Part shown: one piece after another, positions 40,089 through 51,521 of the stretch
Layout: every line of letters begins with the position of its first letter
Position numbering within the stretch: the first letter of the stretch is position 1
Source: Diploptera punctata
Lineage: Eukaryota; Arthropoda; Insecta; Blattodea; Blaberidae
Length of the DNA: 64,000 nucleotides
Assembly: GCA_030220185.1 (NCBI GenBank)
Contig: JASPKZ010007284.1
Span: forward strand, 541,098-605,097
Reading direction: 5' to 3'
The notes under the pieces: generated by a model
The model's database searches: none
What the model was told of the DNA's origin: nothing
Seen by the model: only the letters and a program-made list of their open reading frames with translations
Translations under genes and position numbers: made by a program

Positions 40089-40459
40089 CAGTGAGTTTAT
40101 TGTATGACTTGGCCAGCGGTAGCGCGTGCAGGCGAAGTCAGCACTTACTCCCGTCAAATCGCGTATATTCCAGCAAACTCAAATCATATTAACAATTTTT
40201 TACAATAATAACATACGAATCGTACATGAATATTCTTGTTTTAACGTATACGTAGACATTTTGAAGACACTGCAAGCAAAACTAAATACTTGTTAATTTT
40301 ATTCACGTGTGAACTGGCCTAGAACGCAAGTCAGACTGCCGCACGAGTGAAGACAGATGTGGGCGTCACAGGGAAATGAGAGGGGAAATGCAGTGAAGGT
40401 CACATGGGCCTCGCCTGCATGTGCTACCACCGGCCAAGTCGTACAGTAAACTCACTGTA
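40089..40459. mobile_element. TIR element (~370 bp, TA-flanked)
   Basis: TACAGTGAGTTTATTGTA..GACTTGGCC and complement GGCCAAGTCGTACAGTAAACTCACTGTA; inner GCGTGCAGGCGA / TCGCCTGCATG also inverted. Possibly a Tc1/mariner-type MITE. Confidence 0.75.
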
Positions 40460-40985
40460 GAATTGTGTTTGATATACAACAAATATTCAGAAAGAAATAG
40501 ATCATTAAAACAAATATCTAAACTCTTGTTTTATTCCTCAAGTGACAACCCATCTTAATTGGTTTACATAAAGTAAAGCTTTATTAATAGAGAGTGATGT
40601 AACTTTTTAGGCCGGACCTTACACAAAACAGTGTCTCGGGCCCCAATGTTTGATATAAGAATGTTTTCTTCTTTTTAATAAAATATTAACTACCATGAAC
40701 TGTTTTTTATGGACAGATAACGTAAACTGTTTACTGAAGAGGCCTCTGCACCCATAAGGTAAATTTATCCACAGTAAATAAAATGTAGATAGTTATTCTG
40801 ATTATATTTTAGTGTATGTATCTCTTATCTAACTGAATATTTCGTTAGAAATTCTTTTTTCAGCTCATACATTTAAAATTGTTTACACTGAACCAACTTA
40901 CGGTAGAGTAGGCTCTAAGGAGTTGTACGTTACGCAACTATTAGTAGACTATATTAAATGATTAATATTCCGTTTATTCTTTTAG

Positions 40986-41552
40986 GAATTTTGAAATGAC
41001 CGAAAGCGCTCGAACCCAAACCCAATAAGTTCATACTTCAAAGGAGCAGAGAAAAGAGATAACAGCAATGAAACACGGGAAACGCCTATAAAAAGATTTA
41101 ATATATCACCATTACGTTGTGATGAAGGAAATTTTAATAGTAATACTTTGTCAGTTTCCTTCAATGAAGTTGGACTTAACGATAATCTGAATTTGAACAT
41201 TGGCGAGGCAACTAACAACGAAAACAATATATCTTTATTGGAATCGACTAGCAGTATTATTGCCTCACTCTGATGGTTAACTGTTTATATAAAAGCGGGT
41301 GCCGCGCAGCAATGCTTGACATGCGGTGTTGTCACGTTTCTCATAGCGCTATGGGCGTTTATTACACAAGGACAGAAGACATTGATTATATTTATGTTAT
41401 TATTTAATTTTTATATCATTATTTGGTATTGTTTAACTTTTAAAATTAAAGTTATGTATTTATTTATTTAATAATTTAATTCCTACGTTATATAACTTGT
41501 AGGTTTACGTAAATTTCATATTCATACAACATCATGCTGGAAATATTATTAC

Positions 41553-41611
<59 letters not shown>

Positions 41612-43025
41612 GTTTTGTCTGAAATACTTTCCCATGGCCGCCACATGTTGAAATCACTTATATATTAAATAAATATAGGCTAATGTGTAGATATTGTATT
41701 ATTATTCGAGCCACATATCACAATACATCACTGATAATTATAACAATTAATTACGGTATACAATTTTAAAACTGGATCGACTGCTTCACGTTCCGAGTTT
41801 TAATTGAAACTGAGGGAAGAATAGCAATGTGGCAACATCGTGGTAGTCGCGGCAGTCGAGATCTTTGTATTTTAATAACACATAACAGCTGCCGGGAAAC
41901 AAAGCGAGCCGCTTGTTAAGCATCATAGTGAGGCGATAATAACAGTACTTATCCCCAACGTTTTAGGGATTTTTGTAAATAAATGGACGAATGAATGTAC
42001 GAAGTGTGAATTATTGGAACGACCATAGGAACCACCGAAGCCATATAAACTCCCATATTCACAAAAAAAGTGGAAAGGAGTTGAAATGTTATTTGGGTTA
42101 TCAGAACTTGGAACAAAGGAATTGGCTAGTTCTTACCCATATGAAACAGGGGTTGTTTTGTATTTTCTGTATGCTGTTTGCTATGAAAAGTATGGCCGTT
42201 TAAAGGAATGTTAGCGCAAAAACCTTATCACCCAACCGTTGACTTCATTCGCCAAGTTCTGAAAAAAAATGGACATTTACAATCACACGAAGACACTTCT
42301 TACCACAAAGTAAGAGCTGGTCTAAACGTCCTGCAAAGCTACCACAAAAGTCTGTTGAAAATCAAGTCAATACTCAATGATTTTAACAAGTAAAAGAAAA
42401 CAAAGATAAACTTCGGCCAATAGGATCTATAATATTCTTGGGTCGACAGAACATTCCTCTAAGAAGCCACCGAAATGATGGCCGTCCCGACGAAGAGGCT
42501 GGGCTCCGTAATGAGGGTAATTTTAGAGGATTGTTAAGATTTAGAGCGTCTACAGGAGACAAAAATCTTACGCGACACTTGTCAACAGCCTCTTCAAGAG
42601 CCACATACATAGGCAATACAACGCAAAATCAATAACATACTGTGGTGATGAAATAACAGGTACAATACTGAATCAAATAAGGAATGCGAAGTATTATTCT
42701 GTTATATTTGACGAAAGAGCAGATCTTTCTAATACAGAACAGTTTTCTTTGAACTTGAGATATTTGTAAAAAATGAGATTCGTGAAGATTCCGTCAGATT
42801 TATTGACGCTTATGAGAGCATTACAACTGTAAATACAGATCAGGATCCGAATAGTGAACAACTCCTAACTGGAGATGCTTTGGGAAAACGTACTACAAGA
42901 ATTGTCCCTAGACTTAAACAACTGTGTAGGAATTGGTACTGACAGTTGTACTGTAATGTCTTCTGAAGCTGTCGGTGCAGTCACTGAAATACAGAATGCT
43001 GCGAAGAAAGCATACGCTTTTGTAT
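40986..43025 (+). pseudogene. hAT transposase (DUF4371/ZMYM1-like), broken
   Basis: Open from ~40,990: NDRKRSNPNPISSYFKGAEK then ..NFNSNTLSVSFNEVGLND to 41,257, interrupted by the element at 41,258-41,942. It resumes YPQRFRDFCK and, in shifted frames, GLFCIFCMLFA (Cys pair of a TTF-type zinc finger), KPYHPTVDFIRQVLKKNGHL, then IIFLGRQNIPLRSHRNDGRP and NEGNFRGLLRFRASTGDKNL; later ISY-VI-DE-ADLSNTEQ with the first catalytic acidic region (~42,700). The LGRQN-PLRGHRDDG / GNFR-LL-FR pattern is characteristic of hAT proteins with DUF4371. Several frameshifts and stops; C-terminal half with the dimerisation domain is absent. Confidence 0.75.
41258..41942. mobile_element. TIR element inside the hAT transposase
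   Basis: TGCCTCACTCTGATG at left and CATCATAGTGAGGCGA at right are inverted; the transposase frame stops at the first and resumes after the second. Contains an (ATT)n microsatellite at 41,543-41,608 and TTTATATAAAAG near 41,283. Target duplication unclear (ATTAT/ATAAT palindrome). Confidence 0.65.
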
Positions 43026-43257
43026 AGGCCTATTGTTTGGTCTTACGAGTTACAATATAAAAGTTGTGATATTATCTGTAATGACTAAATACTGCTTAAA
43101 AACAGCTCATAATAGATAAAAACACATTATCAGCACGCTACAATTTACAAATTAATTAATTTGTTAATTTACACGGATCCATCCCCCCCCCCCGAAAATT
43201 TTCACGGACTCATGGCTACCCTCGAAAATCTGTCCTGGAACCGCCCTTGGGCTAAGG

Positions 43258-43735
43258 CTCAACAATGGGCCACGCCATTGAGGAATATACGATGAACGTT
43301 GTAAGGCTATATCTAGAGTGCAATCATTTCCTCTTATACAATACAGGTCTTTACAGCAAATCAATACAGATATGAGAGGAGTCCATACTGAATACTTGAG
43401 ATGCGAACTGCTAATTGAAAATGTTCACTTGAAACACTATTAGATTAAGGATACTAGACATTCCCTTTACTGTTTAGTAGAAATGATCAATTATCTATTT
43501 TTACACGCTTTATATTAGCTTGACCTGTATCTATCTATGTGACGGAATCTTTCAACGCGATTTTTACCCACTTAAAATCATTGGATCGACTTGAAACTTT
43601 GTATATTTGTAAAGGACCCGCGACAATATAATAATGTCATATTCTGTTTCTAAAATCCTGGACAGAATCATCAGAAAATCAAAAAATGAAAACTGGTATA
43701 ATAGTTTTTATTATTAATTTCGTACATCTCAATGA
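43258..43735. other. Unassigned sequence downstream of the hAT element
   Basis: No element or gene recognised. Confidence 0.4.
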
Positions 43736-43739
43736 TGGA

Positions 43740-43816
43740 TAAATCATATTTGAAGAGAAAAATTATACGCTCAGACCGGGTCCCGGTCTGAGCGTATAAT
43801 TTTTCTCTTCAAATAT
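43740..43816. repeat. Perfect palindrome, ends of the tRNA-bearing family (T6)
   Basis: ATATTTGAAGAGAAAAATTA TACGCTCAGACCGGG is followed at once by its exact complement. These are the ends of the family seen at 8648 with the whole interior missing. Confidence 0.85.
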
Positions 43817-43856
43817 GGTATAATAGGTTGCGGACTTGTCGACTTTTTAGTCAATC

Positions 43857-43947
43857 GTTGTAAGAGCTCAGTTGGTAGAGCGGTGAACTGCAGTGGTATA
43901 TAATATCAGTAATCCATAGGTCGCTGGTTCAAATCCGGCTGGGAGGA
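43857..43947 (+). tRNA. tRNA-Tyr-like gene with an 18-nt intron, anticodon GCA
   Basis: D-arm GCTC-AGTTGGTA-GAGC (43,866-43,881), anticodon stem GTGAA with TCCAT, loop CT-GCA-G, an 18-nt intron (43,894-43,911) at the canonical position after base 37, and T-arm GCTGG-TTCAAAT-CCGGC (43,923-43,939). Arms, intron position and AGGTCGCTGG are those of insect tRNA-Tyr. Differences: anticodon GTA is GCA (a Cys anticodon), one mismatch in the anticodon stem, and the 5' acceptor strand (GTTGTAA) does not pair with the 3' strand (TGGGAGG). Probably a pseudogene, with the 5' end replaced. Confidence 0.7.
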
Positions 43948-44132
43948 TTTCTTTAGAAGAGTATTACTTATAGCTCATACTACAATAGTATCGAATTTAA
44001 AGATATTTACATTTTTATCTTATTCTGTAAAATATTAAAACAAAAATATAAATAATAAATAATAGTTTTAAAAAACTGAAGCAACACGCTTTATTAGAAA
44101 ACCGAACTAAAAAATGAAAAATAATTTTAATT

Positions 44133-44458
44133 TCCAACACGCTTCGGATAAAATTAAAGTGGTCAACAAAAAAAATCATCTCCAACACATCTAGAATAAA
44201 ACTAGAGTTATCAACAAAAAGAAAATAATTTTACCATCAAAAGCGTGGGGTGCTTTTTATTATTTTTACATTTTCTTCTTAGAGACTTTACTTTTACCAA
44301 TATTTGTTTATTATCAAATATATTATTGATATAGAGCACCCCACGCTTTGATGGTAAAATGATTTCTTTTGTTGATAACTCTAGTTTTATTCTGTATGTG
44401 TTGGAGATGATTTTTGTTGACCTCCTTAATTTTATCCCAAGCGTGTTGAAAAACAAAA
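44133..44458. mobile_element. MITE with ~125-bp inverted ends
   Basis: CCAACACGCTT..GGATAAAATT, GATTT..CTCCAACAC, AAACTAGAGTTATCAACAAA and GATGGTAAAAT..CGTGGGGTGCT all have complements in reverse order at right (44,333-44,455). Non-coding. Confidence 0.8.
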
Positions 44459-44629
44459 TAATTTTTATTTAATAACTAATGATTGTTTTGGACACGAGTT
44501 AAATGTAGTGCTGAAGTGTTTATGATTAATGTTACACACTATCTGAATTACCAATATATTTATGCAGAGAGACTTATTCCCTGTATTCATGAAGTTAATA
44601 CATGAAATCTACACAAAGCCCTTGGAATG

Positions 44630-47600
44630 CTTGATTTCGAATTTTTCGATTTAGACCGGATTTTCTGCATTAAAAATTCTGAACACACCCTCTAGACTCA
44701 ATTTTTACAGTTTTCAAAATTTTAATTTTTTTTGACATTTTTGGTAAAAACGCGAAGACTATAGCCTTCGAATACTAGATCGGGGAATTTTCGATTTAAA
44801 TCGTATTTTCTGCATTAGAAATCCTGGATACTCCCTAGACTCAAATTTTGCACTTTTAAAATTTTTCAAACTTTTTGACATTTTTCTGTAAAAATGCCTA
44901 GACTATAGCCTCGGAATATTCGATCAGAAAATGTTTTAGACGGGATTTTATACATTAGAAATCCCTGACACACCCTCTGGACTCAATTTTTGCAGCTTTC
45001 AAAATGTCGAATGTTTTTTACGTTTTTGCTAAAAAAGACACCAGCCTTCTAATACTCGATAAGAAAATTTTAGATTTAGACCGCATTTTCTGCATTAGGA
45101 ATCCCAGACACACCCTCTACACTTAATTTGGAAAATGTTTGACATTTTTGGTAAAATCACCAAGATGATACTCGATTTATAAATTTTCAATTTAAACCTG
45201 ATTTTCTGCATTAGAAATCACGGACACTCTAGCTAGACTCAATATTTACACATTTATTTTTTATATTTTTTTTACATATTTTGTAAAAAACGAAGACGGT
45301 AACCTCGGAATACCCGATCGAGAAATGTTTTATCTAGAACGTATTTTCTGCATTAGAAATTCCGGACATACCCTCAGACTCAATTTTTTCAGTTTCCTCA
45401 ATTTCGAATTTTTATTTACATTTTTGGTAAGAACGCCAAGAATACGGCTTGGAACACTCGATGGAAAATTTTTCGATTCAAACCTGATTTTCTGCATTGG
45501 AAATCCCGGACACTCTCTCTAGGCTCATGTTTTGCAGTTGTCCAATCTTCGAAAATATTTTACATTTGTGATAAAAAGAACAAAAAATATAGCCTTGGAA
45601 TTCTCGATCGGGGAATTTTGAATTTAGACCGGGTTTTCTGCATTAGAAATCCCGAAAGCACACTATAGACTCGATTTTTGGAGTTTTCAAAATTTAGAAT
45701 TTTTTTTACATTTTTTGGTAAAATCAACGCCTTGGAAATCGGGTAATTTTCGATTTAGACCGGATTTTGTGAATTAGAAATTCCGGACACGCCGTCTGGA
45801 GTGAATCTTAGAGGATTTCAAAATTTCGAAAATTTTGACATTTCTGGTAAAAACATCAAGACTACTCGACCCGGGAAATGTTCTACTATATGTATACCGG
45901 ATTTTCTGCATCAGAAATCCAGGACACACCCTCTAGACTCAGTTTTTGTAGTTTTCAAAATTGTTTTTTTTTTTACATTTTTTGGTAACAACAACGAGAC
46001 TATAGAATTGGAATACTCAATCGGGAAATTTTCGATTTAGACAGATTGTCTGCATTAGAAATCCCGGACACACCCTCTAGACTCAATTCTTGCACTTTTT
46101 AAAAATTCGTACATTTTTTTTACAATTTTGGTTAATCGCCAAGTCTATAGACTCGGAATACTTAATCTGGAAATTTTCCATTTAGACCGGATTTTCTGCG
46201 TTAGAAATCCCGGACGAACCCTCCAGACTCAATTTTTGCAATTTTCAAAATTTAAAAAGTTTAACATTTTTGCTAAATGCACCTGGACTGTAGCCTTGGA
46301 TTACTCGGTCCGGAAATTTCGTTTCAAACCGGATTTTCTGTATTAAAAATCCTCGATACACTCTCTGGACTCAATTATTTCAGTTTTTAACGTTTCATTT
46401 TTTTTTGTACATTTTTGGTAAAAACACCAACACTGCAGCCTTGGAATACTCGATCAGGAAATTTTGAATTTGACCGGATTTTCTGCATTAGATTTCCCGG
46501 AAACACCATCTAGACTCAAATTTTGCAGTTTTCGAAATTTTTAATTTTTTTTTTAAATACCAAGACTATATGTAGCCTTGGAGTACCCGATCTGAAAATG
46601 TTCGAATTACAATGGATATTCTGCATTATAAGTCCCGGACACAGCTTCTAGACTGCATGTTTGTAATTTTCAAAATTTGGAACATTTTTGGTAAAAAACA
46701 TCAACAAGACTCCTAATACTTGATCGGGGAATTTTCGATTTAGACCGAATTTTCTGCATTATTAATCCCGTTCACATCCTCTAGACTCAACTTTTGCAGT
46801 TTTCAAAATTTCGAAAATATTTGACATTTTTGGTAAACACGCCAACACTATAGCCTCAGAAAACTCGATGGGGAAATTTTCGATTGAGAATGGATTTTCT
46901 GCATTAGGAATCCCAGACACAGCTTCTATACTTAATTCTAGCTGTTTTCAAAATTTGGAAAATTTTTACATATTTGGTAATAACACCTTAAAATACTCGA
47001 TTTTTAAACTTATATTTAGATTGGATTGTATGCGTTAGAAATCCCGGTGACACTCTCTATACTCAATTTTTGCTCATTAAAAAATTTTCATAATTGTTTT
47101 ACACATTTTGGAAAAAATCAGGACTGTAACCTGGGAATGCTCGATCCGGAAAGGTTTTATTTAGAGCGGATTTGCTGCATTAGAAATCCCGGACACACCC
47201 TTAGACTGAATTTTTGCAGTTTTCAAAATTTCGATGATTTAGACATTTTTAGTGTAATCACCTTGGAATGCTCGAAAGGGAAAATTTTGGTTTAGAAGTG
47301 ACAGTCTGATTAGAAATCCCAGACACTTTCTCTAGTCTCAATTTTTGCAGTTTTCAAAATTTCGACAATTTTGCTAAAAGCACCAAGACAACATCCTCGG
47401 AATACTAGCTCGGGAAATTTTCGATTTACACCGTATTAATGCATTAGAAATCCCGAGAACACCCTCTAGAATCGATTTAGAAGATTTAAAAATTTACAAA
47501 ATGTTCGACACTTTGGTAAAATTACCTAGACCTTTGAATTATTCGATTAGGAAATTTTCGATTTAGACCGGATTTTCTGCATTAGAAATCCCGGACACAC

Positions 47601-47990
47601 CCTCTAGGTTCACATTTTGTAGTTTTAAAAATTTCGAAAATCTTTGGCATTTTTTGTAAAACATAATACTCCGTCGGCAAATTATTGATTTATACTGGAA
47701 TCTGGATTAGAAATTCCGGACACACCATCTAGACTGAATTTATGCATTTTAAAAAAAAACAGAATTTTTTACATTTTTGGAATACTCGATCGGGCAATTT
47801 TTTATTTAGACCGTATTTCCCGGACACACCTCCAAAATAAATTTTTGCATTTATAAAAAACCAGAATTTTTTACATTTTTGGAATACTCGATCGGGCAAT
47901 TTTTTATTTAGACCGTATTTCCCGGACACACCTCCAAATTCAATTTTTGCATTTTTAAAAAATTCGAAAATGTTTGCATTTTTTTTAATT
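44630..47990 (+). repeat. Satellite block S1, ~144-bp monomers, forward, divergent
   Basis: About 23 diverged monomers of the consensus TTTAGACCGGATTTTCTGCA, TTAGAAATCCCGGACACACC, CTCTAGACTCAATTTTTGCA, GTTTTCAAAATTTCGAAAA. Many indels. Short open frames here are by-products of the repeat. Confidence 0.9.
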
Positions 47991-49705
47991 GCAAATAATC
48001 AATCTAGAGTGTGTGTCCGGTATCTATAATGCAAAAAATCCGGTCTAAATAAAACCTTTTCCGATCGATATAGAGGATGTTTCCTGGTATTTTTCCAAGA
48101 AAAGTTAAAATTTTTGGAAATTTTGAAAACTGCAAGAAATCCATCTAGAGGGTGTTTCAGGGATTTATAATACAAACAATACAAAATTTCACAATTGAGT
48201 TTTTCCAAGGCTATGGTTTCGGTTTTTTTTAAAAAACTGTCAACATTTTAGAAATCCTGAAAACTGCGAAAAATCAATCTAGAGGATGTGACCGGGATTT
48301 ATAATGCAAAAAATCCCATCTAAATCCAAAATTCCACATTGGAGTTTTTTTTTAAATTTAAAATTTTCGAAAACTTGAAAACTGCGAAAAACCAATCTAG
48401 AGGGTGGGTCGTGGATTTATAATGCAAAATGTCGGGTCTAAATTAAAAATTTCACAATTGAGTTTCCCTGTACTATAGTCTTTGCTCTGTTTTCCAATTA
48501 AAGTCGCCATTTTGGAAATTTGAAAACTGCAAAAATCGATCCAGAGGGTGTTTAGGGATTTATAATACAAAAAATCCGGTCTAAATCCAAAATTTTACAA
48601 TTGAGTTTTCCAAGGCTATAGTTTTGGCTTTTTTTTTTTTTTTCAAAAAATGTCAAAATTTTGGAAATCCTCAAAACTGGGAAAAATCAATCTAGACGGT
48701 GTGTCCGGGATCCATAATGCAAAAAATCCGATCTAAATCCAAAATTTCCAATTGAGTTTTCCTAGTGTATAGTCGTGTTTTTTCTCCAAAAAATGTCAAA
48801 ATTTTCGAAAACATGAAAACAGCGAAAAAGCAATCCGGAGGGTGTGTCCGGGATTTATAATGCAAAAAATATGATCTAAATATCAAAATTTCACAATTGA
48901 GTTTTCCAAGGCTATACAGTGGTCTTGGTTTTTTAAAAAGTCAACATTTTCGAAATTTTGAAAACTGCAAAGTTAATCTAGAGGGTGTGTCCGGGATTTA
49001 TAATGCAAAAAATCCAGTCTAAATCGAAAATTTAACAACTGAGTTTTCCATGGCTTATAATCTATGTATTAAAAAAAAAGTCACAATTTTCGAAATTTTG
49101 AAAACTGCAAAAAGTCACTCTAGAGGGTGTGTCCGGGATTTTTAATGTAAAAAAATCCGGTGTAAATCAAACATTTCACTATTGATTTTTCCAAGGCTAT
49201 ATAGTCTTAGTTTTTTTCCACAAGAAGGTCAACATTTTCGAAACCTTGAAAACTGTGAAATATCAATCTAGAGGGGGTGTCCGGGAAATATAATGCAAAA
49301 AATTCGGTCTAAATAAAAATTTCACAATGGAGTTATCCAAGGCTGTAATCTTGGTTTCTTTCCAAAAAATATATAAAAAATCGAAATTTTGATAAAAGCA
49401 AAAAGTCAATTTAGAGCGTGTGTCCGGGATTTATAATACAAAAAAATCGGTCTAAATCCAAAATATCGCAATTGAGTTTCCCAAGTCTATAATCTAGGTT
49501 TTTTTTAAAAAGTAATAATTTTGGTAATTTTTGAAAACTGCAAAAAATCAATCTAGAGGTTGTTAGAGAGATTTATAATACAACAAATCCGGTCTAAATA
49601 CTAAATTTCACAATTGAGTTTTCCAAGGCTAGAGCCCTTATTTTTTTTTAAAAATGTCAAAATTTTCGAAATCCTGAAAACCACGAAAAATCAATCTAGA
49701 GACTT
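47990..49705 (-). repeat. Satellite block S2, inverted
   Basis: The same monomer in reverse complement (ATCTAGAGGGTGTGTCCGGG, ATTTATAATGCAAAAAATCC, GGTCTAAAT), about 12 copies. A further inverted remnant at 51,612-51,668 lies beyond the Helitrons. Confidence 0.9.
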
Positions 49706-49720
49706 TCTGTTTTGCTATAA

Positions 49721-50811
49721 TCTTAATATATAAAAATTACGTGTCACGTTGTTTGTCCGCGATGGAATCCTAAACTACTGAACCGATTTTAATAACATTT
49801 TGCACACTGTGTGCAGTTTGATCCAACTTGAGACTTAGGGTAGTTTATAACTAAATTATTTATAGTCGCATTATTTTTTATTGCAAATTATTTGTTTATT
49901 ATTTAACAAAGAGTTATAATTGTATGTGAGTTCCATACGATTCTAACAGATGGCCGTGTAAGGTAATTGATTTATTATTTAACCAGGTGCCTGTGCTTTT
50001 TGTTGCAACCACGAATTTCAATTGAATTACAAATATTGATTATTTCATAATTTAAGTGTGTTCGTGTTTATTTTATTTTCAATATATTGATAATAATATT
50101 AATTTCGTGTGTAAGTATTAGTTTTAAGTAATCTGGCTGAAAGACAGCAACTTAATTTAAATTTAACTGGACCGAGAAGGGACATTGAACAATATGGCGA
50201 ATCAGTTCTAGAGACCATGAATGATAAGATATCAAGTGAATTTTCGCAAATTGGTATAGGCCTATGTGACATAAATCTTACATTTAAGAAGAATGTCTAT
50301 TTAAAAACATATGAAGGTCCTAAGGAACGGAATAACAGAACTTTAAGTAAGTCTGTTAGTTATAATAATATTCCTAATATTACAGAAACAATCTCCATGC
50401 CTCAATTAAATGAAAAACAAGATGACTATAATATATCACAAGATGATATTACTATACAGAGACTTCTTCATGATGATGAGAATCCAAACTGCCAAAAAGT
50501 TCGTAGAAAAAACCAAAGTATAATGAAATCAGCAAGCCTCCTCAAAATATTCGATAAATAAATGTATATATCCCTTATGATACACTTAATGGTGATACTG
50601 AGAATGCAGACAACATAAATTCATCTCATTCAACAAAACCACTTCCACATAAACCACCACCCATATTTATACCGGGTGTAGTTAAGGTACCAGAACTAAA
50701 AAATTGTGCAAAACAAAAACTTTCTGATTTAGATTTCTCACTTAGTTTACCACAACATAATTTAACGTAGGCTATACCTTAGCCACAGCAACGCGTGGCC
50801 GGGACTTCTAT
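49721..50811 (+). mobile_element. Helitron 1, non-autonomous, with a captured ORF
   Basis: 5' end TCTTAATATATAAAAATTAC after an A; 3' end GCAACGCGTGGCCGGGACTT CTAT (CTAG mutated). Same ends as Helitron 2. No Rep/helicase. Interior carries 50,217-50,770. Confidence 0.7.
50217..50770 (+). pseudogene. Gag-like ORF fragment inside Helitron 1
   Basis: 114 codons from ATG 50,217 (MNDKISSEFSQIGIGLCDIN.., basic, Ser/Asn-rich) end at TAA 50,559. A second frame continues with YIPYDTLNGDTENAD and KPPPIFIPGVVKVPELKNCA. The PPPIF--GV---P-L pattern is like the start of the PRE_C2HC region in LINE ORF1 (gag-like) proteins. Looks like a captured fragment. Not seen in Helitron 2. Confidence 0.4.
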
Positions 50812-50814
50812 ATA

Positions 50815-51313
50815 TCTTAATATATAAAAATTTCGTGTCACGTTGTTTGTCCGCGATGGAATCCTAAGCTACTGAACCGATTTTAATAAAATTTTGCACA
50901 CTGTGTGCAGTTTGATCCAACTTGAGACTTAGGGTAGTTTATAACTAAATTTATAGTCGCATTATTTTTTATTGCAAGTTATTTGTTTATTATTTAACAA
51001 AGAGTTATAATTATCTGTGAGTTCCATACGATTCTAACAGATGGCGGTGTAAGGTAATTTGGTAAGGTAATTGGTTTATTATTTAACAAAGAGAGATCCA
51101 GATGGCTGTGCTTTTTGTTGCAACCGCGAATTTCAATTTAATTACAAATATTGATTATTTCATAATTTAAGTGTGTTCAGTGTTTATTTTATTTTCAATA
51201 TTATTTATTTCGTGTGTAAGTATTAGTTTTAAGTAATCTGCTGAAAGACAGCAACTTAATTTACATTTTTAATGTATACCTTGGCAACAGCAATGCGTGG
51301 CTGGGACTTCTAG
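50815..51313 (+). mobile_element. Helitron 2, non-autonomous
   Basis: Starts TCTTAATATATAAAAATTTC after A (50,814) and ends GCGTGGCTGGGACTTCTAG before T (51,314), the A^T insertion site and CTAG end of Helitrons. ~500 bp, a deleted version of Helitron 1 joined almost directly to it. Confidence 0.8.
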
Positions 51314-51340
51314 TATATACACATATATATATATATATAT

Positions 51341-51521
51341 ATATATAAAACAAAGTCGGATTAGTTACACTATTTATAACTCAAGAACGGCTGGACCGAT
51401 TTTTTATGATCTTTGATTTGTTGGATTTGTTTCCGCCTCGAATATCAGATAACTATTAAAACATCGGAAAAATTAACGTAAAAATATTTAAAGGCGATAC
51501 GACGTTCGCCGGGCTAGCTAG
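51341..51521 (+). mobile_element. Helitron 3, short non-autonomous
   Basis: ATAAAACAAAGTCGGATTAG, AACTCAAGAACGGCTGGACC and 3' end GACGTTCGCCGGGCTAGCTA G before T: a common insect Helitron end. Start position uncertain because of the (AT)n run at 51,323-51,347. Confidence 0.65.

Larger units (their letters stand above)
38809..43249 (+). mobile_element. hAT element, 4.4 kb, with perfect 8-bp TSD
   Basis: GGCTAAGG at 38,801-38,808 and 43,250-43,257. Ends CAGTGGCGGGCC and the complement of CAAGGGCGGTTCC, i.e. CA-(G/A)-GGCGG type hAT termini. Encodes the transposase pseudogene 40,986-43,025. Three further elements sit inside (39,695; 40,089; 41,258). Confidence 0.85.
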
